The translations under genes and the position numbers were made by a program. Below, piece by piece: positions 1 to 9,760 of a DNA stretch of 64,000 nt. The DNA comes from Euglena gracilis. Lineage: Eukaryota; Euglenida; Euglenophyceae; Euglenales. The stretch lies in contig CP154955.1 of NCBI GenBank assembly GCA_039621445.1, positions 48,282,086-48,346,085 on the forward strand. The letters run 5' to 3'. The notes beneath the pieces were generated by a model that saw nothing but the letters and a program-made list of their open reading frames with translations, did no database searches and was not told the origin of the DNA. Each line of letters opens with the position of its first letter. The stretch's first letter is position 1.

Positions 1-50
1 GGGGGTTTCCGATTCACCCAAGCACTGCCGTAGGACATGGCAGCTCGGGT

Positions 51-638
51 GTGAAACATGGTAAGCAGAGATTTTTGCTCAAGCCATCAGTCGGAAGTTT
101 TGGGTTGGAAATCCCTGCTCAGAATGTTTTCTTTGATGATCAGCCAATGGCCCAATCTCAGGTGGCAAATCTGACGATTGGAGTTTTGGGGAACAGGGAG
201 TTCGGTCCCGAAACTAGTTTCGCCGGACTCAGAACCTCCACAAATGTGGGACAGATGTTGGAATTTCAGGGTGGGGATGGCCAGGTTGTCATTTCCAACC
301 AAACGTCTTTTCCAGAGCCTTTTTCAGGGGTTTTGCCTTTGCATAATATGGGGTACGGTTTTGTGCTGCTTGAGTTGCAACCTCTCCCATACTTTTCATT
401 GGTACAAAATTTAGGGAATCTGCCATTGTTACCCGATTTTGCATTGCTTTTGCCTCCAGGTCAACCAGTTTCTTCAACACCAGCCCAGGAGCTGGAGGCA
501 TTTTTGCAGTTTTCCCAACCATCCCAGGTGGGTGGGCTGGCGAAGGAAACGGGAAGTGCCTCGGCAGGGACGGGGGGCGATAACCCCAGCCCCGTTTTTT
601 TTTTAAAAAGCAAGCACAGGTCAATGTGCTGGGCTTAA
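51..638 (+). pseudogene. Open frame at the start of the chromovirus, possible Gag N-terminus
   Basis: A 195-codon open frame without a recognisable domain. It is hydrophobic and rich in Pro, Gly, Gln and Leu (for example LPLLPDFALLLPPGQPV near residues 125-140), with a Gly/Ser-rich end. Its position 5' of recognisable Gag segments and its strand suggest it is the amino end of Gag or a leader protein. No zinc knuckle or capsid signature is present here. It may equally be a chance frame in untranslated retroelement sequence. Confidence 0.35.
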
Positions 639-1169
639 AAAATCAGAATAACTGGGACAGCAACGAGAGGGTCAGAGAAGATATCGAGGGGTCAGAGGAA
701 AACCCGAAGTCCAACCCCAGCTGGACTTCTACTAGACGACCCCGAACTCAAGCTTCATCACAGGGCAGTGATGAACTTCAACGAAAACGGCTGCACCGTG
801 AGGTTGATCACGGTCAGCCAGCAGCTGCTGCAGCCCCCCAGCCTGCTCATATTTTTATCGACGGGGGTGAGGAGGAGGTCCTACCCCCAACCTATGAAAG
901 TTTTTGAACATTTTGAGAAAAAATGCGAGGCACAGGTGCAAATTTCTAAGCAAAATATTGACGCACAGCCACTTGGACTTTTTTTCGGGCAGGAAAAAAG
1001 TCTCGAGGAAAAACTGTCCCAGCAGTTTTCTTCGAGCTGTTATCAGTTTTTGGCCCTGAGGCAGGAATTTTTATGAGTTTTGGACAGCCTGCCACAGGAA
1101 ATTTTTAGGCAAGTGCAAATCATGTGGCTGCCTTACCGGTTAAGGATCTTGTGTTTGAACAATTTCACT

Positions 1170-1660
1170 GGTTTGCTTAGAATTTTAAAGCCGCCCAGCC
1201 CGCTCAGGGGGGGGGAGGCAGAAGCTCTCCAGGAGCTGACCGTTGTCGCTTCCAAAATCATTGAAGTTCAGGCTGAACTGGTATCGCTGCGTAGTACGGT
1301 TCAGAGCCTGGCTCAGCAGCTCCAGCAGTTCGCTGATTATGTTCACCAGCTGGGTTAACGAAATTCAACGATGAATACAGCCCTTCATGGTTTTGGTGGG
1401 GGTATTCACCAGAATATTTCAGATGAAGTTGGGAAACGACACTCAGAAATGAAAAACTGCTAACCGATTGTAAGCAGAATTTTCAGAGTGTTAATCAGCG
1501 GATTTGTTCCCAGGAGAAAAAATTTGGTGGACTGGTGGAGGAAATAAGGCAGGGACTTGCACAAGTTGGGGGGAACACTTTCGAGTTCCAGAAAGTGCTG
1601 CAGGATTTACAAAAAAATGGACCTGTACAACCAACTGCAGCACCGAGAGGGGTTTTGCAA
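1170..1660 (+). pseudogene. Gag coiled-coil region, broken
   Basis: Two frames encode helix-forming, Gln/Leu/Glu-rich sequence. About 1,215-1,358 reads AEALQELTVVASKIIEVQ and continues with Leu/Val heptads (SLRSTVQSLAQQLQQF), typical of a coiled coil. After a frame change, about 1,455-1,620 continues with another charged helical stretch (EEIRQGLAQVGG, FQKVLQDLQKNG). Coiled coils commonly precede the capsid part of Ty3 Gag. The assignment rests on position and composition, not on a conserved motif. Confidence 0.5.
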
Positions 1661-2140
1661 AAAAAATCTGACGTGTGGTGGCTGCGGCAGGGCAGTCAGC
1701 AGCACCTACACACAGTGGAGCTGCCAAAGCCTGGGCAGCATCTGGCCCAGCAGCTCGTCGTCCTGCTGTTCCAGCAGCCTGGCCAGCCAGCACGCCTGCC
1801 GCAGCCTGCTCACGGGCTGCCAATGGGGCTGGTCCTGCCGTCGGCTGGACAGCAGCAGTCCCTGGGACAGGCCAATCACAGTTCACTGGCCAGCGCGGTG
1901 CCTAGTGCTGACCCAGCTTTTTCAGATCAGATTATTTGTCAAAATAAATCTGCAGTTTCAAACATTTCTCCTCCCCTGGTTATTGAGGGGGGATTTGTTT
2001 TGGAGGACATGCAAGACGCAGCAGTGGTTTCTTCTGTGTGTGTGTGCCCCCCTACATGCTTCTGCAGCCCCTGCTTTCTCGAAAGGCAGCCAACCCAGGT
2101 CATGGGTTGGCTTTTCCTTTTTTCGGTGACCCAGTAGCTT

Positions 2141-2578
2141 TTGAAGTTTTGCAGGGAGGTGCTAAGCCGTATGTTAATGAATCGGGCAGCATTTCCTGGC
2201 AAGATTTTGAAGGAGATTGGAATCTTTTACTGGGACAGGTTGACATCAGGCAAACCGTATTGTGACTTACAAAAGCTGCAGGTTTTTGAGTCATGTTTAG
2301 GACCCAGATTAAGGGAGGAAATCAGGCTGTATCGGCCGAATGGAGCTAAATTAAGTTACCCCACCATATTAGCTGAGTTTCAGCATCTTTATGCCTCGAG
2401 TAAAAGGCTGACGGCTCGAAAAATATGTCAGGCGGTAACCATGGTTAACAAAGAAAAGATAACCCGGGCTGATCTGCAAGAATTCTGGATTAATTTTTGC
2501 AGTGCCTGGCACCGTGTGAAGGGTACCACGGCCGGGGAGGCTCGGAGATTATTTTTGGAGAGAATTCCTCCTTTTTAA
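2141..2578 (+). pseudogene. Gag capsid-like segment of the chromovirus
   Basis: A 145-codon frame rich in aromatic and basic residues resembling a Ty3-type retrotransposon capsid: YWDRLTSGKPYCDL, then a helical stretch with FQHLYASSKRLTARK and ending AWHRVKGTTAGEARRLFLE. Capsid domains form the cytoplasmic particle in which reverse transcription takes place. The frame ends at a stop at 2,578. The following sequence to 2,705 is out of frame, so Gag is not intact. The family call rests on general resemblance and on the zinc knuckle 0.7 kb downstream. Confidence 0.6.
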
Positions 2579-2704
2579 GCAATTTTTGCATTGAAGAGGA
2601 GGATAACCGAGGCCGTACACAACCCATTGTCAGGCTCGCAGGGATACTAAATCCCTGATTAAAAGGAGTGTGAGCCAGTTCACTGGGGGGTTGATCCATG
2701 GAAA

Positions 2705-3365
2705 GTGGTTATCAAAAACCATGGTGCCATTTGCCTTATTTATTTAAGTTCTTCGGAGGAGGCTCTGAAATTAACAGCTGCAAAACGAAGTAAATTGCAG
2801 CGAATGGAACATTTCCTCAACGCCGAATTCGTGGAAGAACTAATGACCGTTGAGGAAATGTTTGTTTTTGCCGAGCAAGTTAGCTCTTCGGGAGAAGCAG
2901 GATTTGGATTTAAATCAGCACCATTTTCCCAGAATATTCAGCAAATCGACAACAAAAGGCTCAGGGAAAATACAGGCGTTGGAAAAGGGCCAACCCCCCC
3001 CCGGTGTCCCCAACATCCATGTCAGCACCAGCATCCGGGAGGCAGAGTCACACCCCAAAATCTTCCCCACAGCCAGCTGCGAAACGGGATAAGGCGCCAG
3101 CCCAGCCAGCCCCGCGGGGCAGGTACCCTTCTTCTTCTTCGCGGCCGGCAAGCAGCTGCGTGGTCGCGAACCCAAAATCCAGCACCACCAGCCAGGCAAG
3201 GCAATGGGGGGCACACCTGGAACCCACAGGCGTGGGTTCGGGGCAGGTCGCCATACCCGTGCTTCAACCGTGGGGAGTGAGGACATTATTTTTATGAGTG
3301 TGATAAGCCGCTGAGTGAGGCCGTTGCTAAATCTAAGAAGTTTTAGCAAAATAGTGGAATAGGCA
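2705..3365 (+). pseudogene. Gag nucleocapsid with damaged CCHC zinc knuckle
   Basis: The end of Gag. A Pro/Ser/Gln-rich linker leads to a degenerate zinc knuckle at about 3,256-3,291, read as CFNRGE, stop, GHYFYEC. A functional knuckle is C-x2-C-x4-H-x4-C, so the second Cys has become Arg (CGT in place of TGT) and the codon before GH is TGA. A Lys/Gly-rich tail (KGQPKGKGQP) follows, interrupted by a TAG. Such knuckles bind retroelement RNA for packaging. The damage shows this copy could not package RNA by itself. Confidence 0.75.
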
Positions 3366-3755
3366 AGGGGCAGCCCAAGGGTAAAGGGCAGCCAGTTACT
3401 CAGCGAAATTCCTCGGGCAAGGGGGCTGCATGATCAAAGGGGGTGGGCCCACCTCTTCTCCCCCTGGGGCCCAATGGGGGGGGCCAGGGGCAGTTTGAGA
3501 AGGGGGGGGGGGCTGCCCATGGCCGTGCCTCTCCCCCCTGTGAGGAAAACGGTGTAAATATTTCTGATTCAAAAAAACTGGGTTGTACAGGATTTTATGG
3601 CTGATTCAGGGTGCGGTCAACAACATTCTTTGAATCAGCCCCCCACATTTTTGAATCGGACGCGATACTCCTGGAAGGAGGGAAAATGTTCAAGGGTTCC
3701 TATTTTGCATTCAAACCTGCCACAGCCCAACACCCTACGATCAGCCCAACCACCT

Positions 3756-4325
3756 CAGGCATTAGATTTATTCGCTGGCACGGTTTCGGTGCGGAAATGG
3801 TTGGCAGAAAGAGGGTATGAGGTGGTGTCAATCGAAAATGCTCCTTGCACGGACTTCCACCCCCACACAGACATTTTAACTTGGGACTACAGGCGATACC
3901 TGGTTGGATTTTGTAAGCTTATTGCCTCTAGTCCCCCCTGTATAACCCCAGGCCAAGGGATTTATCCCAGGCGGATGCCCTGGTGGAGAGGGCCCTGGAA
4001 ATTATGAATTATTTTCATCCAAAGTTGTGGTGGTTGGAGAACTCTCGCACTGGTCTTTTGCGAGGTGGTGAAAACCTGCCCTATACAAACATCGATTATT
4101 GTTAGTTTTCAGATTGGGGTTATAAAAAGCTCACACGTTTCTGGTGCTGCACTGTCATTTCACAACAATGGTCGGTGTTGTGTGATGGTGAATCGTGTCA
4201 TAACCTGGTGATGGGGGACAATGGGCAGCTCCGGCACCGTGAATTGTGGACGGGCAGAAAAATGAAATTTACCCCCGAAAAAAGGAGGAATAAACCCCCT
4301 GGTGATTGATTACCTCCTAAGTGCA
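3756..4325 (+). pseudogene. DNA cytosine-5 methyltransferase-like domain inside the retroelement
   Basis: The segment begins ALDLFAGTVSVRKWL, the AdoMet-binding motif I (LDLFAG/SG.GS), followed by a Rossmann segment (GYEVVSIENAP, DILTWDYRRY) and the catalytic Pro-Cys motif as ASSPPC with Cys at 3,938-3,940. After a frame change at about 3,965 come ALVERALEIMNYF and WWLENSRTGLL (the ENPR/ENV-type motif, about 4,027-4,060), then IDYC, stop, SDWGYKKLTRFW. The motif order fits the Dcm/phage-like C5-methyltransferase family, which methylates C5 of cytosine in DNA. It sits between the zinc knuckle and the protease. At least one stop (TAG after IDYC) and one frameshift break it. Confidence 0.8.
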
Positions 4326-4512
4326 GGGGCTATTCAGCCCAAAGAAAGTTTGCAAGATTCCCAGGATATTGAGGAATGGAAAATTACAGACCGTTGTTGT
4401 CTTTGGCCAATACCTTGAAGGTTAATCAGGTGTTGCCCATTGAAAACGAGATGCAACTTTTGATGCTATCACAAACGTATCTCCCTAACGTAGATACCGA
4501 GCAGCTCAAGTT

Positions 4513-4976
4513 TTGATGGACACGGGAGCAAAGGTGAACCTGGTCAAAAGGTACATCTTTCCAAAACGTTTGGCCAGGTCACCACGAATGCCTATTCGGC
4601 TGGTGGATGCCAACGGCCAATGTGTTTTGGGGGGCGACCAGTGTATTAAACTGGAGTTGGGTTTTCAACGCAGGGGTACGGGGCAGGGGGGCACCAAGGC
4701 CATGTACGGAGAGCAGGCGGGGGTGCAACCACCAGAACAGAGAGCAGGAGGGACCCCAGCCCCACCCAAGTGCTGCGCAAAAAAGAAATAACATCCTCAG
4801 TCACCCCTGCTGATGCCAGAGTGGCGCACACCTCATCAGCGATGGCTGCCAGACTGACCTCGAAGGGGAATTCTACCTAGCGGATATTGAGATAGCGGAA
4901 CATGGTCTGGGTGTGTTCCCACACCATGAGGCCTTGTTTTTTGATAATCATAATCTGACTTTTTTGTACGGGTGGG
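4513..4976 (+). pseudogene. Retropepsin-like aspartic protease
   Basis: The active-site signature appears at the start as LMDTGAKVNLV (D-[ST]-G-A), followed by the expected hydrophobic strands (MPIRLVDANGQCVLGG, KLELGF). A Gly/Pro/Gln-rich low-complexity stretch (about 4,670-4,800) interrupts the domain. The fold seems to resume near 4,855 with EGEFYLADIEIAEHGLG and end LFFDNHNLTFLYGWD. Retropepsins cleave the Gag-Pol polyprotein and work as dimers. The domain is in the normal place, upstream of RT. Confidence 0.7.
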
Positions 4977-5092
4977 ATACAAGAAATTAGAAAAGGAAAT
5001 CCCATAAGGGGAAGAAAAAGGAAAAAACAAAAAAAAAAAAGGGGAAGGTAGGAAAAAAAACACAATGGAGCCCAAAAACAAAACCCCCAACA

Positions 5093-5386
5093 ATGCCCAA
5101 AAAAAGAATTGGGGTTGTGGTTTCTGACTCCGGTGAATCCCCTGAAAAAGCACCACCCACGGAGTCCCTTCAAAATGAAAAGGGGTGGTTGGACCTGCAA
5201 AAAATACATTTGCACCTACCTTTGCAAGGCTTTGATATGCAACCGAAATTCCTTGGTAAGAAGGAATTGCATACCATAGCCAAGCATCTCAACGAATCGT
5301 CAGCCGAGGACAAGGCAGTGAATGCCACAATCCAGGCTCGCGACTTGGTTGAGAAGGAGGAACAGTGTGGTAGCATTTCGGAATAA
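5093..5386 (+). pseudogene. Protease-RT linker of Pol
   Basis: A 97-codon charged frame (SDSGESPEKAPP, KELHTIAKHLNESSAEDKA) without a recognisable domain. It lies between protease and RT, where Ty3-type Pol has a poorly conserved spacer. It ends 12 bases before the next coding segment resumes in another frame. Upstream, 4,976-5,090 is an A/G-rich stretch without coding signal. Confidence 0.4.
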
Positions 5387-5397
5387 AGTTTTTCAGT

Positions 5398-6410
5398 GTT
5401 TTGAAGGGGAGGTGTTGGGTACGGAGGTACCCCGTGACCCTCCCGTACGGGGACCTTATGGTTACGCCCAGATTCCTCTGAAGGAGGGGGCTGTACCCAC
5501 AAGGCAAAAACCTTTTGTCTTACACGGTGAAAGGTTTGAAGCTCACAAAAAGGTCACCCAGGAATGGTGGGACCGGAAATTTGTTCAGCTTTTGACAAAT
5601 GGAACAGTTTGGGAGTGCATGTCCGTAACATTTGTGGTGCCGAAAAAGGAGGTGCATGGAGGGGAGTGGTAGACATGCGGGGGTCTGACAGTCAAACTAG
5701 ACGTGTGTCCTACCCCCCTCCCGTAATTGAAGACCTCCTGGTAAAAACAAGCTGGAAACATGATGTTTTCCAGCTTGGATTTACGGCAGGCTTTCCACCA
5801 AAGCCTTTGGGCCCGGAAAGCCGGCCCATCACATGTTGTAGTGCCCCCTTCGGTCTTTTTCAGTGGAGGGTTAAACTCCCCCACTTATAACCCCCCCGGG
5901 GGTTATAGGATCCTGTTTAGTGGTTGGCCCCGAGGGGGGGTCATAAGTACGGGGGTTTTCAGCCTTGAAGGTTCTCTTTGCCTTCTCATGGCTTAGGGGG
6001 GGTCATCAGTCACGGTGTAGTGGTTGGGCCTGAGGGGGGGGGGGGTTATAAGTAGGGGGGGTTGAGGTTGGGGGGTTATAAGTGGGGGGTCGGGATAAAT
6101 TTGATGGGTCTAACAAATGCAAGCGAGCAACTTCAGCAAATGATGGAGGATCGCCTTTTCCCGGTGGGTGACGTGGCTGATCCTTACATCGATGAAATTT
6201 TGGTTGGAACTCGAGTGGGTCCTGGTGAGGATTTTCTCGCAGCACACGACAAGGATTTGGAAGAGTCCTTGAGAGTTTTCAGAAAAGACATTTTGTAGCC
6301 GACAAAAAAAATGTTGTCCTTTCGTAAAAGAATTTGAGTTTTGTGGCCATGTTCTGGGTGGTGGGGTGAGAAAACCATCCATCCCCTGGAAAGTAGACGG
6401 CCATTGAAAA
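5398..6410 (+). pseudogene. Ty3/gypsy reverse transcriptase, interrupted
   Basis: RT blocks are recognisable in several frames: WECMSVTFVVPKKE, VVDMRGSDSQTRRVSYPPP, motif A SSLDLRQAFHQ with catalytic Asp at 5,778-5,780, SAPFGLFQWRV, then after a 220-bp MITE MGLTNASEQLQQMMED, and motif C at 6,185-6,196 as YIDE where active RTs have YxDD. The thumb-side block CGHVLGG follows at about 6,345. RT copies the element RNA into cDNA inside the particle. The second catalytic Asp is Glu, a change expected to kill the enzyme, besides the frame breaks and the insertion. Confidence 0.9.
5876..6095. mobile_element. 220-bp MITE inserted in the RT domain
   Basis: The insert separates two adjacent RT blocks (LFQWRV and MGLTNAS). 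Its ends are inverted: CCCCCACTTATAACCCCCC on the left and GGGGGTTATAAGTGGGGGG on the right, flanked by TAAA at 5,872-5,875 and 6,096-6,099 (a TA, TAA or TAAA target duplication). The interior repeats the end motif in tandem (GGTTATAAGTAGGGGGG). It has no coding capacity. Confidence 0.85.
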
Positions 6411-6477
6411 ACGGGAGCTACCCAAAACAGTCACGGGGTTACTTGCTTTTCTGGGGTACACAAATTATTACAGCTCC

Positions 6478-7135
6478 TATGTGAAGGTTTACGCCCATAT
6501 TGTTGCTTGCCTTCAGGATAAGCTCAAAGTTTCACGAGTGGACGGCAAGAAGGGTTACAAGAAAAGTTTTTCTTGGGATCCATCCGACATTGAGGCATTT
6601 GAAAGAATTAAATCACTGTTGTATAGTGAATTAGTTTTACAACACGTTAAGCCAGACAAACCATCTGTTTTAAGAGTGGATGCCAGCCAGTATGCGGTTG
6701 GTGCCACCCTTGAACAATTGGTTGGGGAGGAAAGGGCTCCTACTCCAGAGGACGTATGGGCCAAGCGTACGGTGCCTGTTGCCTTCACGAGTAGGAAGCT
6801 AACTGGCAGCTAAAGAAACTGGGTTCCTTTTGAACAGGAGACTTATGCCATAATCCTAGCCTTACAAAAGTGGGAATCATGGATTGGGCTGCAGCCCGTC
6901 CTGGTTCTCACGGACCACAAGGCTCTAGAATCTTGGGCTAGAGGGGTTCTAGACACACCGAGTGGTCCCACCTGGGATAAATGGTAGGTGGCGTCAGATT
7001 GTATCAAAATTTGACTTGTCGGTTGTGAATATCCCGGGGCAGGAGAATACCATAGCCGATTTGTTGTCAAGATGGGCTTACCACGCATCCCAGGCCTTGA
7101 AGAACATTTCAAGGCGTGGGTTAGCCCTTGACACC
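6478..7135 (+). pseudogene. Ty3/gypsy RNase H
   Basis: The domain starts KSFSWDPSDIEAFERIK (tether) and has the first catalytic Asp in VLRVDASQYAVGATLEQL, the Glu-bearing helix FEQETYAIILALQKW, and the third acidic site in LTDHKALESW. It closes with FDLSVVNIPGQENTIADLLSRW, the usual end of chromoviral RNase H. RNase H removes the RNA strand during cDNA synthesis. A stop after LTGS (about 6,811) and a frame change at about 6,985 break it. All catalytic acidic residues are still visible. Confidence 0.88.
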
Positions 7136-7684
7136 GAAGAAATGAGGGAAATCATTCAAACTGAAAAACTGGAGGAAGCAGAATGTATGTGGCTACGATT
7201 GGTGGACCAACTAACCACTGACAACGCATACATTCGTGGAGTCACCACACGGGGTGGTGCTACCACGGGGCCCGGGGACGTGGGTGGACGGTGCACACGA
7301 CCGGGGCATAGGAAGTCAGAACCACCTGCGGGAAGGAAACCCCAGGGTTTTTTTTCAACCTCCACCCCCAAGGGAGAAAAAAGAAAACAGGTTTCATTCT
7401 CAAATCGGGTTGACCAGTTTGGGAATGAGACAAGTCTTGTGGAAGAGGTCCAAGAACCAAGGGGGGAGCATTTTCCATTGACACCCACTTCTATACCAGT
7501 TTCGCCAACGACTCCAACCCCTGACCCTGCTGCTGCGGCTACCACTGACGTACCTGGGACAGACCGAGAATCACCTGTGTTGTCTTCAGGTGGTTTGAGT
7601 GGTGAGGGGATGGGAAGCCTCTTCAACAACCGATTCCTCACCCATCCCCCCTGGTTCTGTGTGGTATTTATCGTGGAAGGATGA
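7136..7684 (+). pseudogene. RNase H-integrase spacer with long Pro/Thr-rich insert
   Basis: The frame stays open from the end of RNase H to 7,684. It begins with a helical stretch (EEMREIIQTEKLEEAECMW) and continues into a Gly/Arg/Pro/Thr/Ser-rich low-complexity tail (PTSIPVSPTTPTPDPAA). No catalytic motif is visible. The first part could be the start of the integrase N-terminal region, the rest a disordered linker; the length is greater than usual for Ty3 elements. Confidence 0.5.
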
Positions 7685-8757
7685 ATATCTAAAATGTCCC
7701 CGTTGGTCACCAATTTTTCAGGCCACTCAGGATTCAAAGGTGCCGTTGCCTGAAATTATCAAGGTTTTTGGCGACAAAGTTCTTTTTCGAAGAGAGGCTA
7801 TGTGTGCCCAAATCTCTCTAAGAAAAACTCATTCGGGATCAGCACTAATACCAAGGACATGTGGGATTCACAAGGCTATGGAAATGCATGTCCCTTAGGT
7901 ATGATTGACTCGCAGGAGATTTTGCAAAGGAGTCATGGGCCTTTGTGGCACTTGCCAAGCGTGCCGAAGGCCTGCGAGTCTTAAGGGTAATCTACTCCCA
8001 TACCCCAAGCCGTAATGTACTCGGTGGCCCTTGGCATGTTTAGCATGCCTCTCGTGGAGAGGGAAGGGAATTCTTACGACTCCATGCTTGTGTGTGTGGA
8101 TCGTCACTCCCGTTAAATAGTGGCTATCCCCCACCTAGCAAAAGGTTTTACGGGATCCAAGGCAGCCAAGCAAATGCTGTTGCATGCTTGGAGACCTTTT
8201 GGTATCCCTTCCATTGTTACTTCCGATCTAGGCTCACACTTTGTCGCCGGTTTTTGGCGGACAATGTGTGCCTTGGTGGGAAGTAGGCAACCCTACTCTC
8301 AGGCATACCATCACCAGGCGAATGGTAGGACGGAGAGGCTGGCCAACAAGTAATGGAACGGCTCAAAAAAATTCAGGCTGGGGACAAGTTGAATTGGGTC
8401 TCCCCCAAGCACCAGACCGTATCCATGATACGCCGGGGGAGAGCGGCCTTAGTCTATTTCAAACCTTGTTCGGTCCACACCGTTCATTGGGTGGTTTACC
8501 TTATGAACCGTTAAGGTATTGCGAAGATGCCAGATCATTTTTCTCTCGGGCAAAGAGAAATTGATTTGATGGTGGCTGGCAAAATGAATAATTTACATGC
8601 CAAGCAATGTGCTCGGGCCAACCGTGGTTTAGACGGTTTCGAGCCATTGGAGGTGAGCATTCTGGTCCGGTACCTGAGACCCCCCGATAGTGGCACAAAA
8701 TTGTATTCCCGTTGGTTGGGCCCTTGCAAGGTTACCGCAAGGGAGGCATTTCATTCC
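7670..8757 (+). pseudogene. Retroviral-type integrase (DD35E)
   Basis: The Cys half of the HHCC zinc-binding domain reads GLCGTCQACRRP (about 7,939-7,975). In the catalytic core, D1 is in LVCVDRHSR (codon 8,099-8,101), D2 in IVTSDLGSHF (8,225-8,227) and E in ANGRTERLANK (8,333-8,335), 35 residues apart, exactly DD35E. The C-terminal domain reads GTKLYSRWLGPCKVT, as in chromovirus integrases before the chromodomain. Integrase joins the cDNA to host DNA. A stop in place of a codon after HSR and several frame changes inactivate it, though the triad survives. Confidence 0.9.
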
Positions 8758-8859
8758 TAGCTATTTGAGATTAAACTAGGCTATATTATGAAGGCCCATA
8801 GGAAGGATTTGAAGGTGTATGTGGAGGACCCCACATCTGAAAAGCCTATCCCCCTATTT

Positions 8860-9015
8860 TTCTACCGGCTGACGGTACATGAGGCGGAAGGTGCCCCAGA
8901 TACCTGGTTAGTGGATAAAATATTAAACCACAAGTTCGTTAAAGGAAAAGTGTTTTTCTAAACGAAGTGGCAAGGGTTTGAGGAGGCGAATTGGTAACCG
9001 GTGGAACATTATTCC
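8860..9015 (+). pseudogene. Chromodomain at the integrase C-terminus
   Basis: The segment reads TWLVDKILNHKFVKGKVFF, then a stop (8,959-8,961), TKWQGFEEANW, a stop and PVEHY. This fits the chromodomain pattern (V-x-KIL ... Y-L-V-K-W-x-G ... W-E-P). The first stop falls inside strand 2 and the second replaces the Glu of WEP. Chromodomains in chromoviruses bind modified histones and guide integration. Position directly after the integrase C-terminal domain confirms the call. Confidence 0.85.
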
Positions 9016-9099
9016 AGGTGTACAATAGTGACGTACTAGCGTTTTGTCTGGGAATAGGGTTGCCGTTACTGTATCTAAGGATTTAGAGAAAACGGCAAC

Positions 9100-9760
9100 C
9101 TGAAAAGGGTGAAAAAGGGAGGTGAAAAAGGGCCTGGAGCATTTTCCTGGGGAGAGGGAGGTCCGACCTATGCCTCTTCACAGATGCAGGTGGACTGCAT
9201 CACAGGGCTTAGGCCCTGGGAAAATGACGGGAGTTTCCTCGTCACTGGTTTCATTTTTTATATCTCCCCTGAAGTTTTCAATCACCACCACATCCTGGTT
9301 TGGGTGAGAATGGCGTGGGCAATCGAGGATATTTCATTGCCCGTGGTGATTTTTCTGCCATTTTGAATTGAACTCACGTGAAAAGACTTCAAGGGTGAAT
9401 GAAACATTCTCGTGGCTAGGGGGGGAACTAACCCGAAACCTTATTTTACTGCACGGGTGGGTTTTTTCCAATCAAAGGATCCCACCCTGGAACGGGAAGG
9501 GATATCACCAACAACAAAAGCAAAACGTTCAGTTAGTGCACGATTGCCACCCGTTTTGTTTATGTTTTTGTGGGTGGATTCCGATTTGGAAGTTTCGCCG
9601 AAAATTCTCAAAGAGGACAATCCACCGGAAGCACAACCGAGGGTGTTTTCTTTTGACAGCCTCCTCCAAGTGTTGGGGGGGGGGAATTGACAATGTGGCT
9701 TTGAGATTGCCCTGTCGGTTTGGCTGGGCTAAGCCACATTGCTAAATTTTCAATTGGGAA
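9100..9760 (+). other. 3' region of the chromovirus, unrecognised frame
   Basis: Purine-rich sequence (9,099-9,131, possible polypurine tract) is followed by a frame of 92 codons (9,412-9,690) reading SPTTKAKRSVSARLPPVLF and LEVSPKILKEDNPPEAQP. It is not a known domain. It could be a C-terminal extension of Pol or leftover 3' sequence. Nearby, 9,788-9,821 forms a 9-bp hairpin (TGGTTTGCC/GGCAAACCA). No LTR could be matched. Confidence 0.35.

Larger units (their letters stand above)
1..9760 (+). mobile_element. Decayed Ty3/gypsy chromovirus carrying a DNA methyltransferase domain
   Basis: Domains on one strand run Gag, zinc knuckle, cytosine-5 methyltransferase, aspartic protease, reverse transcriptase, RNase H, integrase, chromodomain. 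RT before integrase is the Ty3/gypsy order, and a C-terminal chromodomain marks the chromovirus branch, which uses it to target chromatin. The element is dead: every domain has stops or frame changes, and RT is split by a MITE at 5,876-6,095. I could not find matching LTRs; the left end may lie outside the window and the right end is uncertain (a purine-rich tract lies at about 9,099-9,131). The unusual part is the methyltransferase between Gag and protease. Confidence 0.88.
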
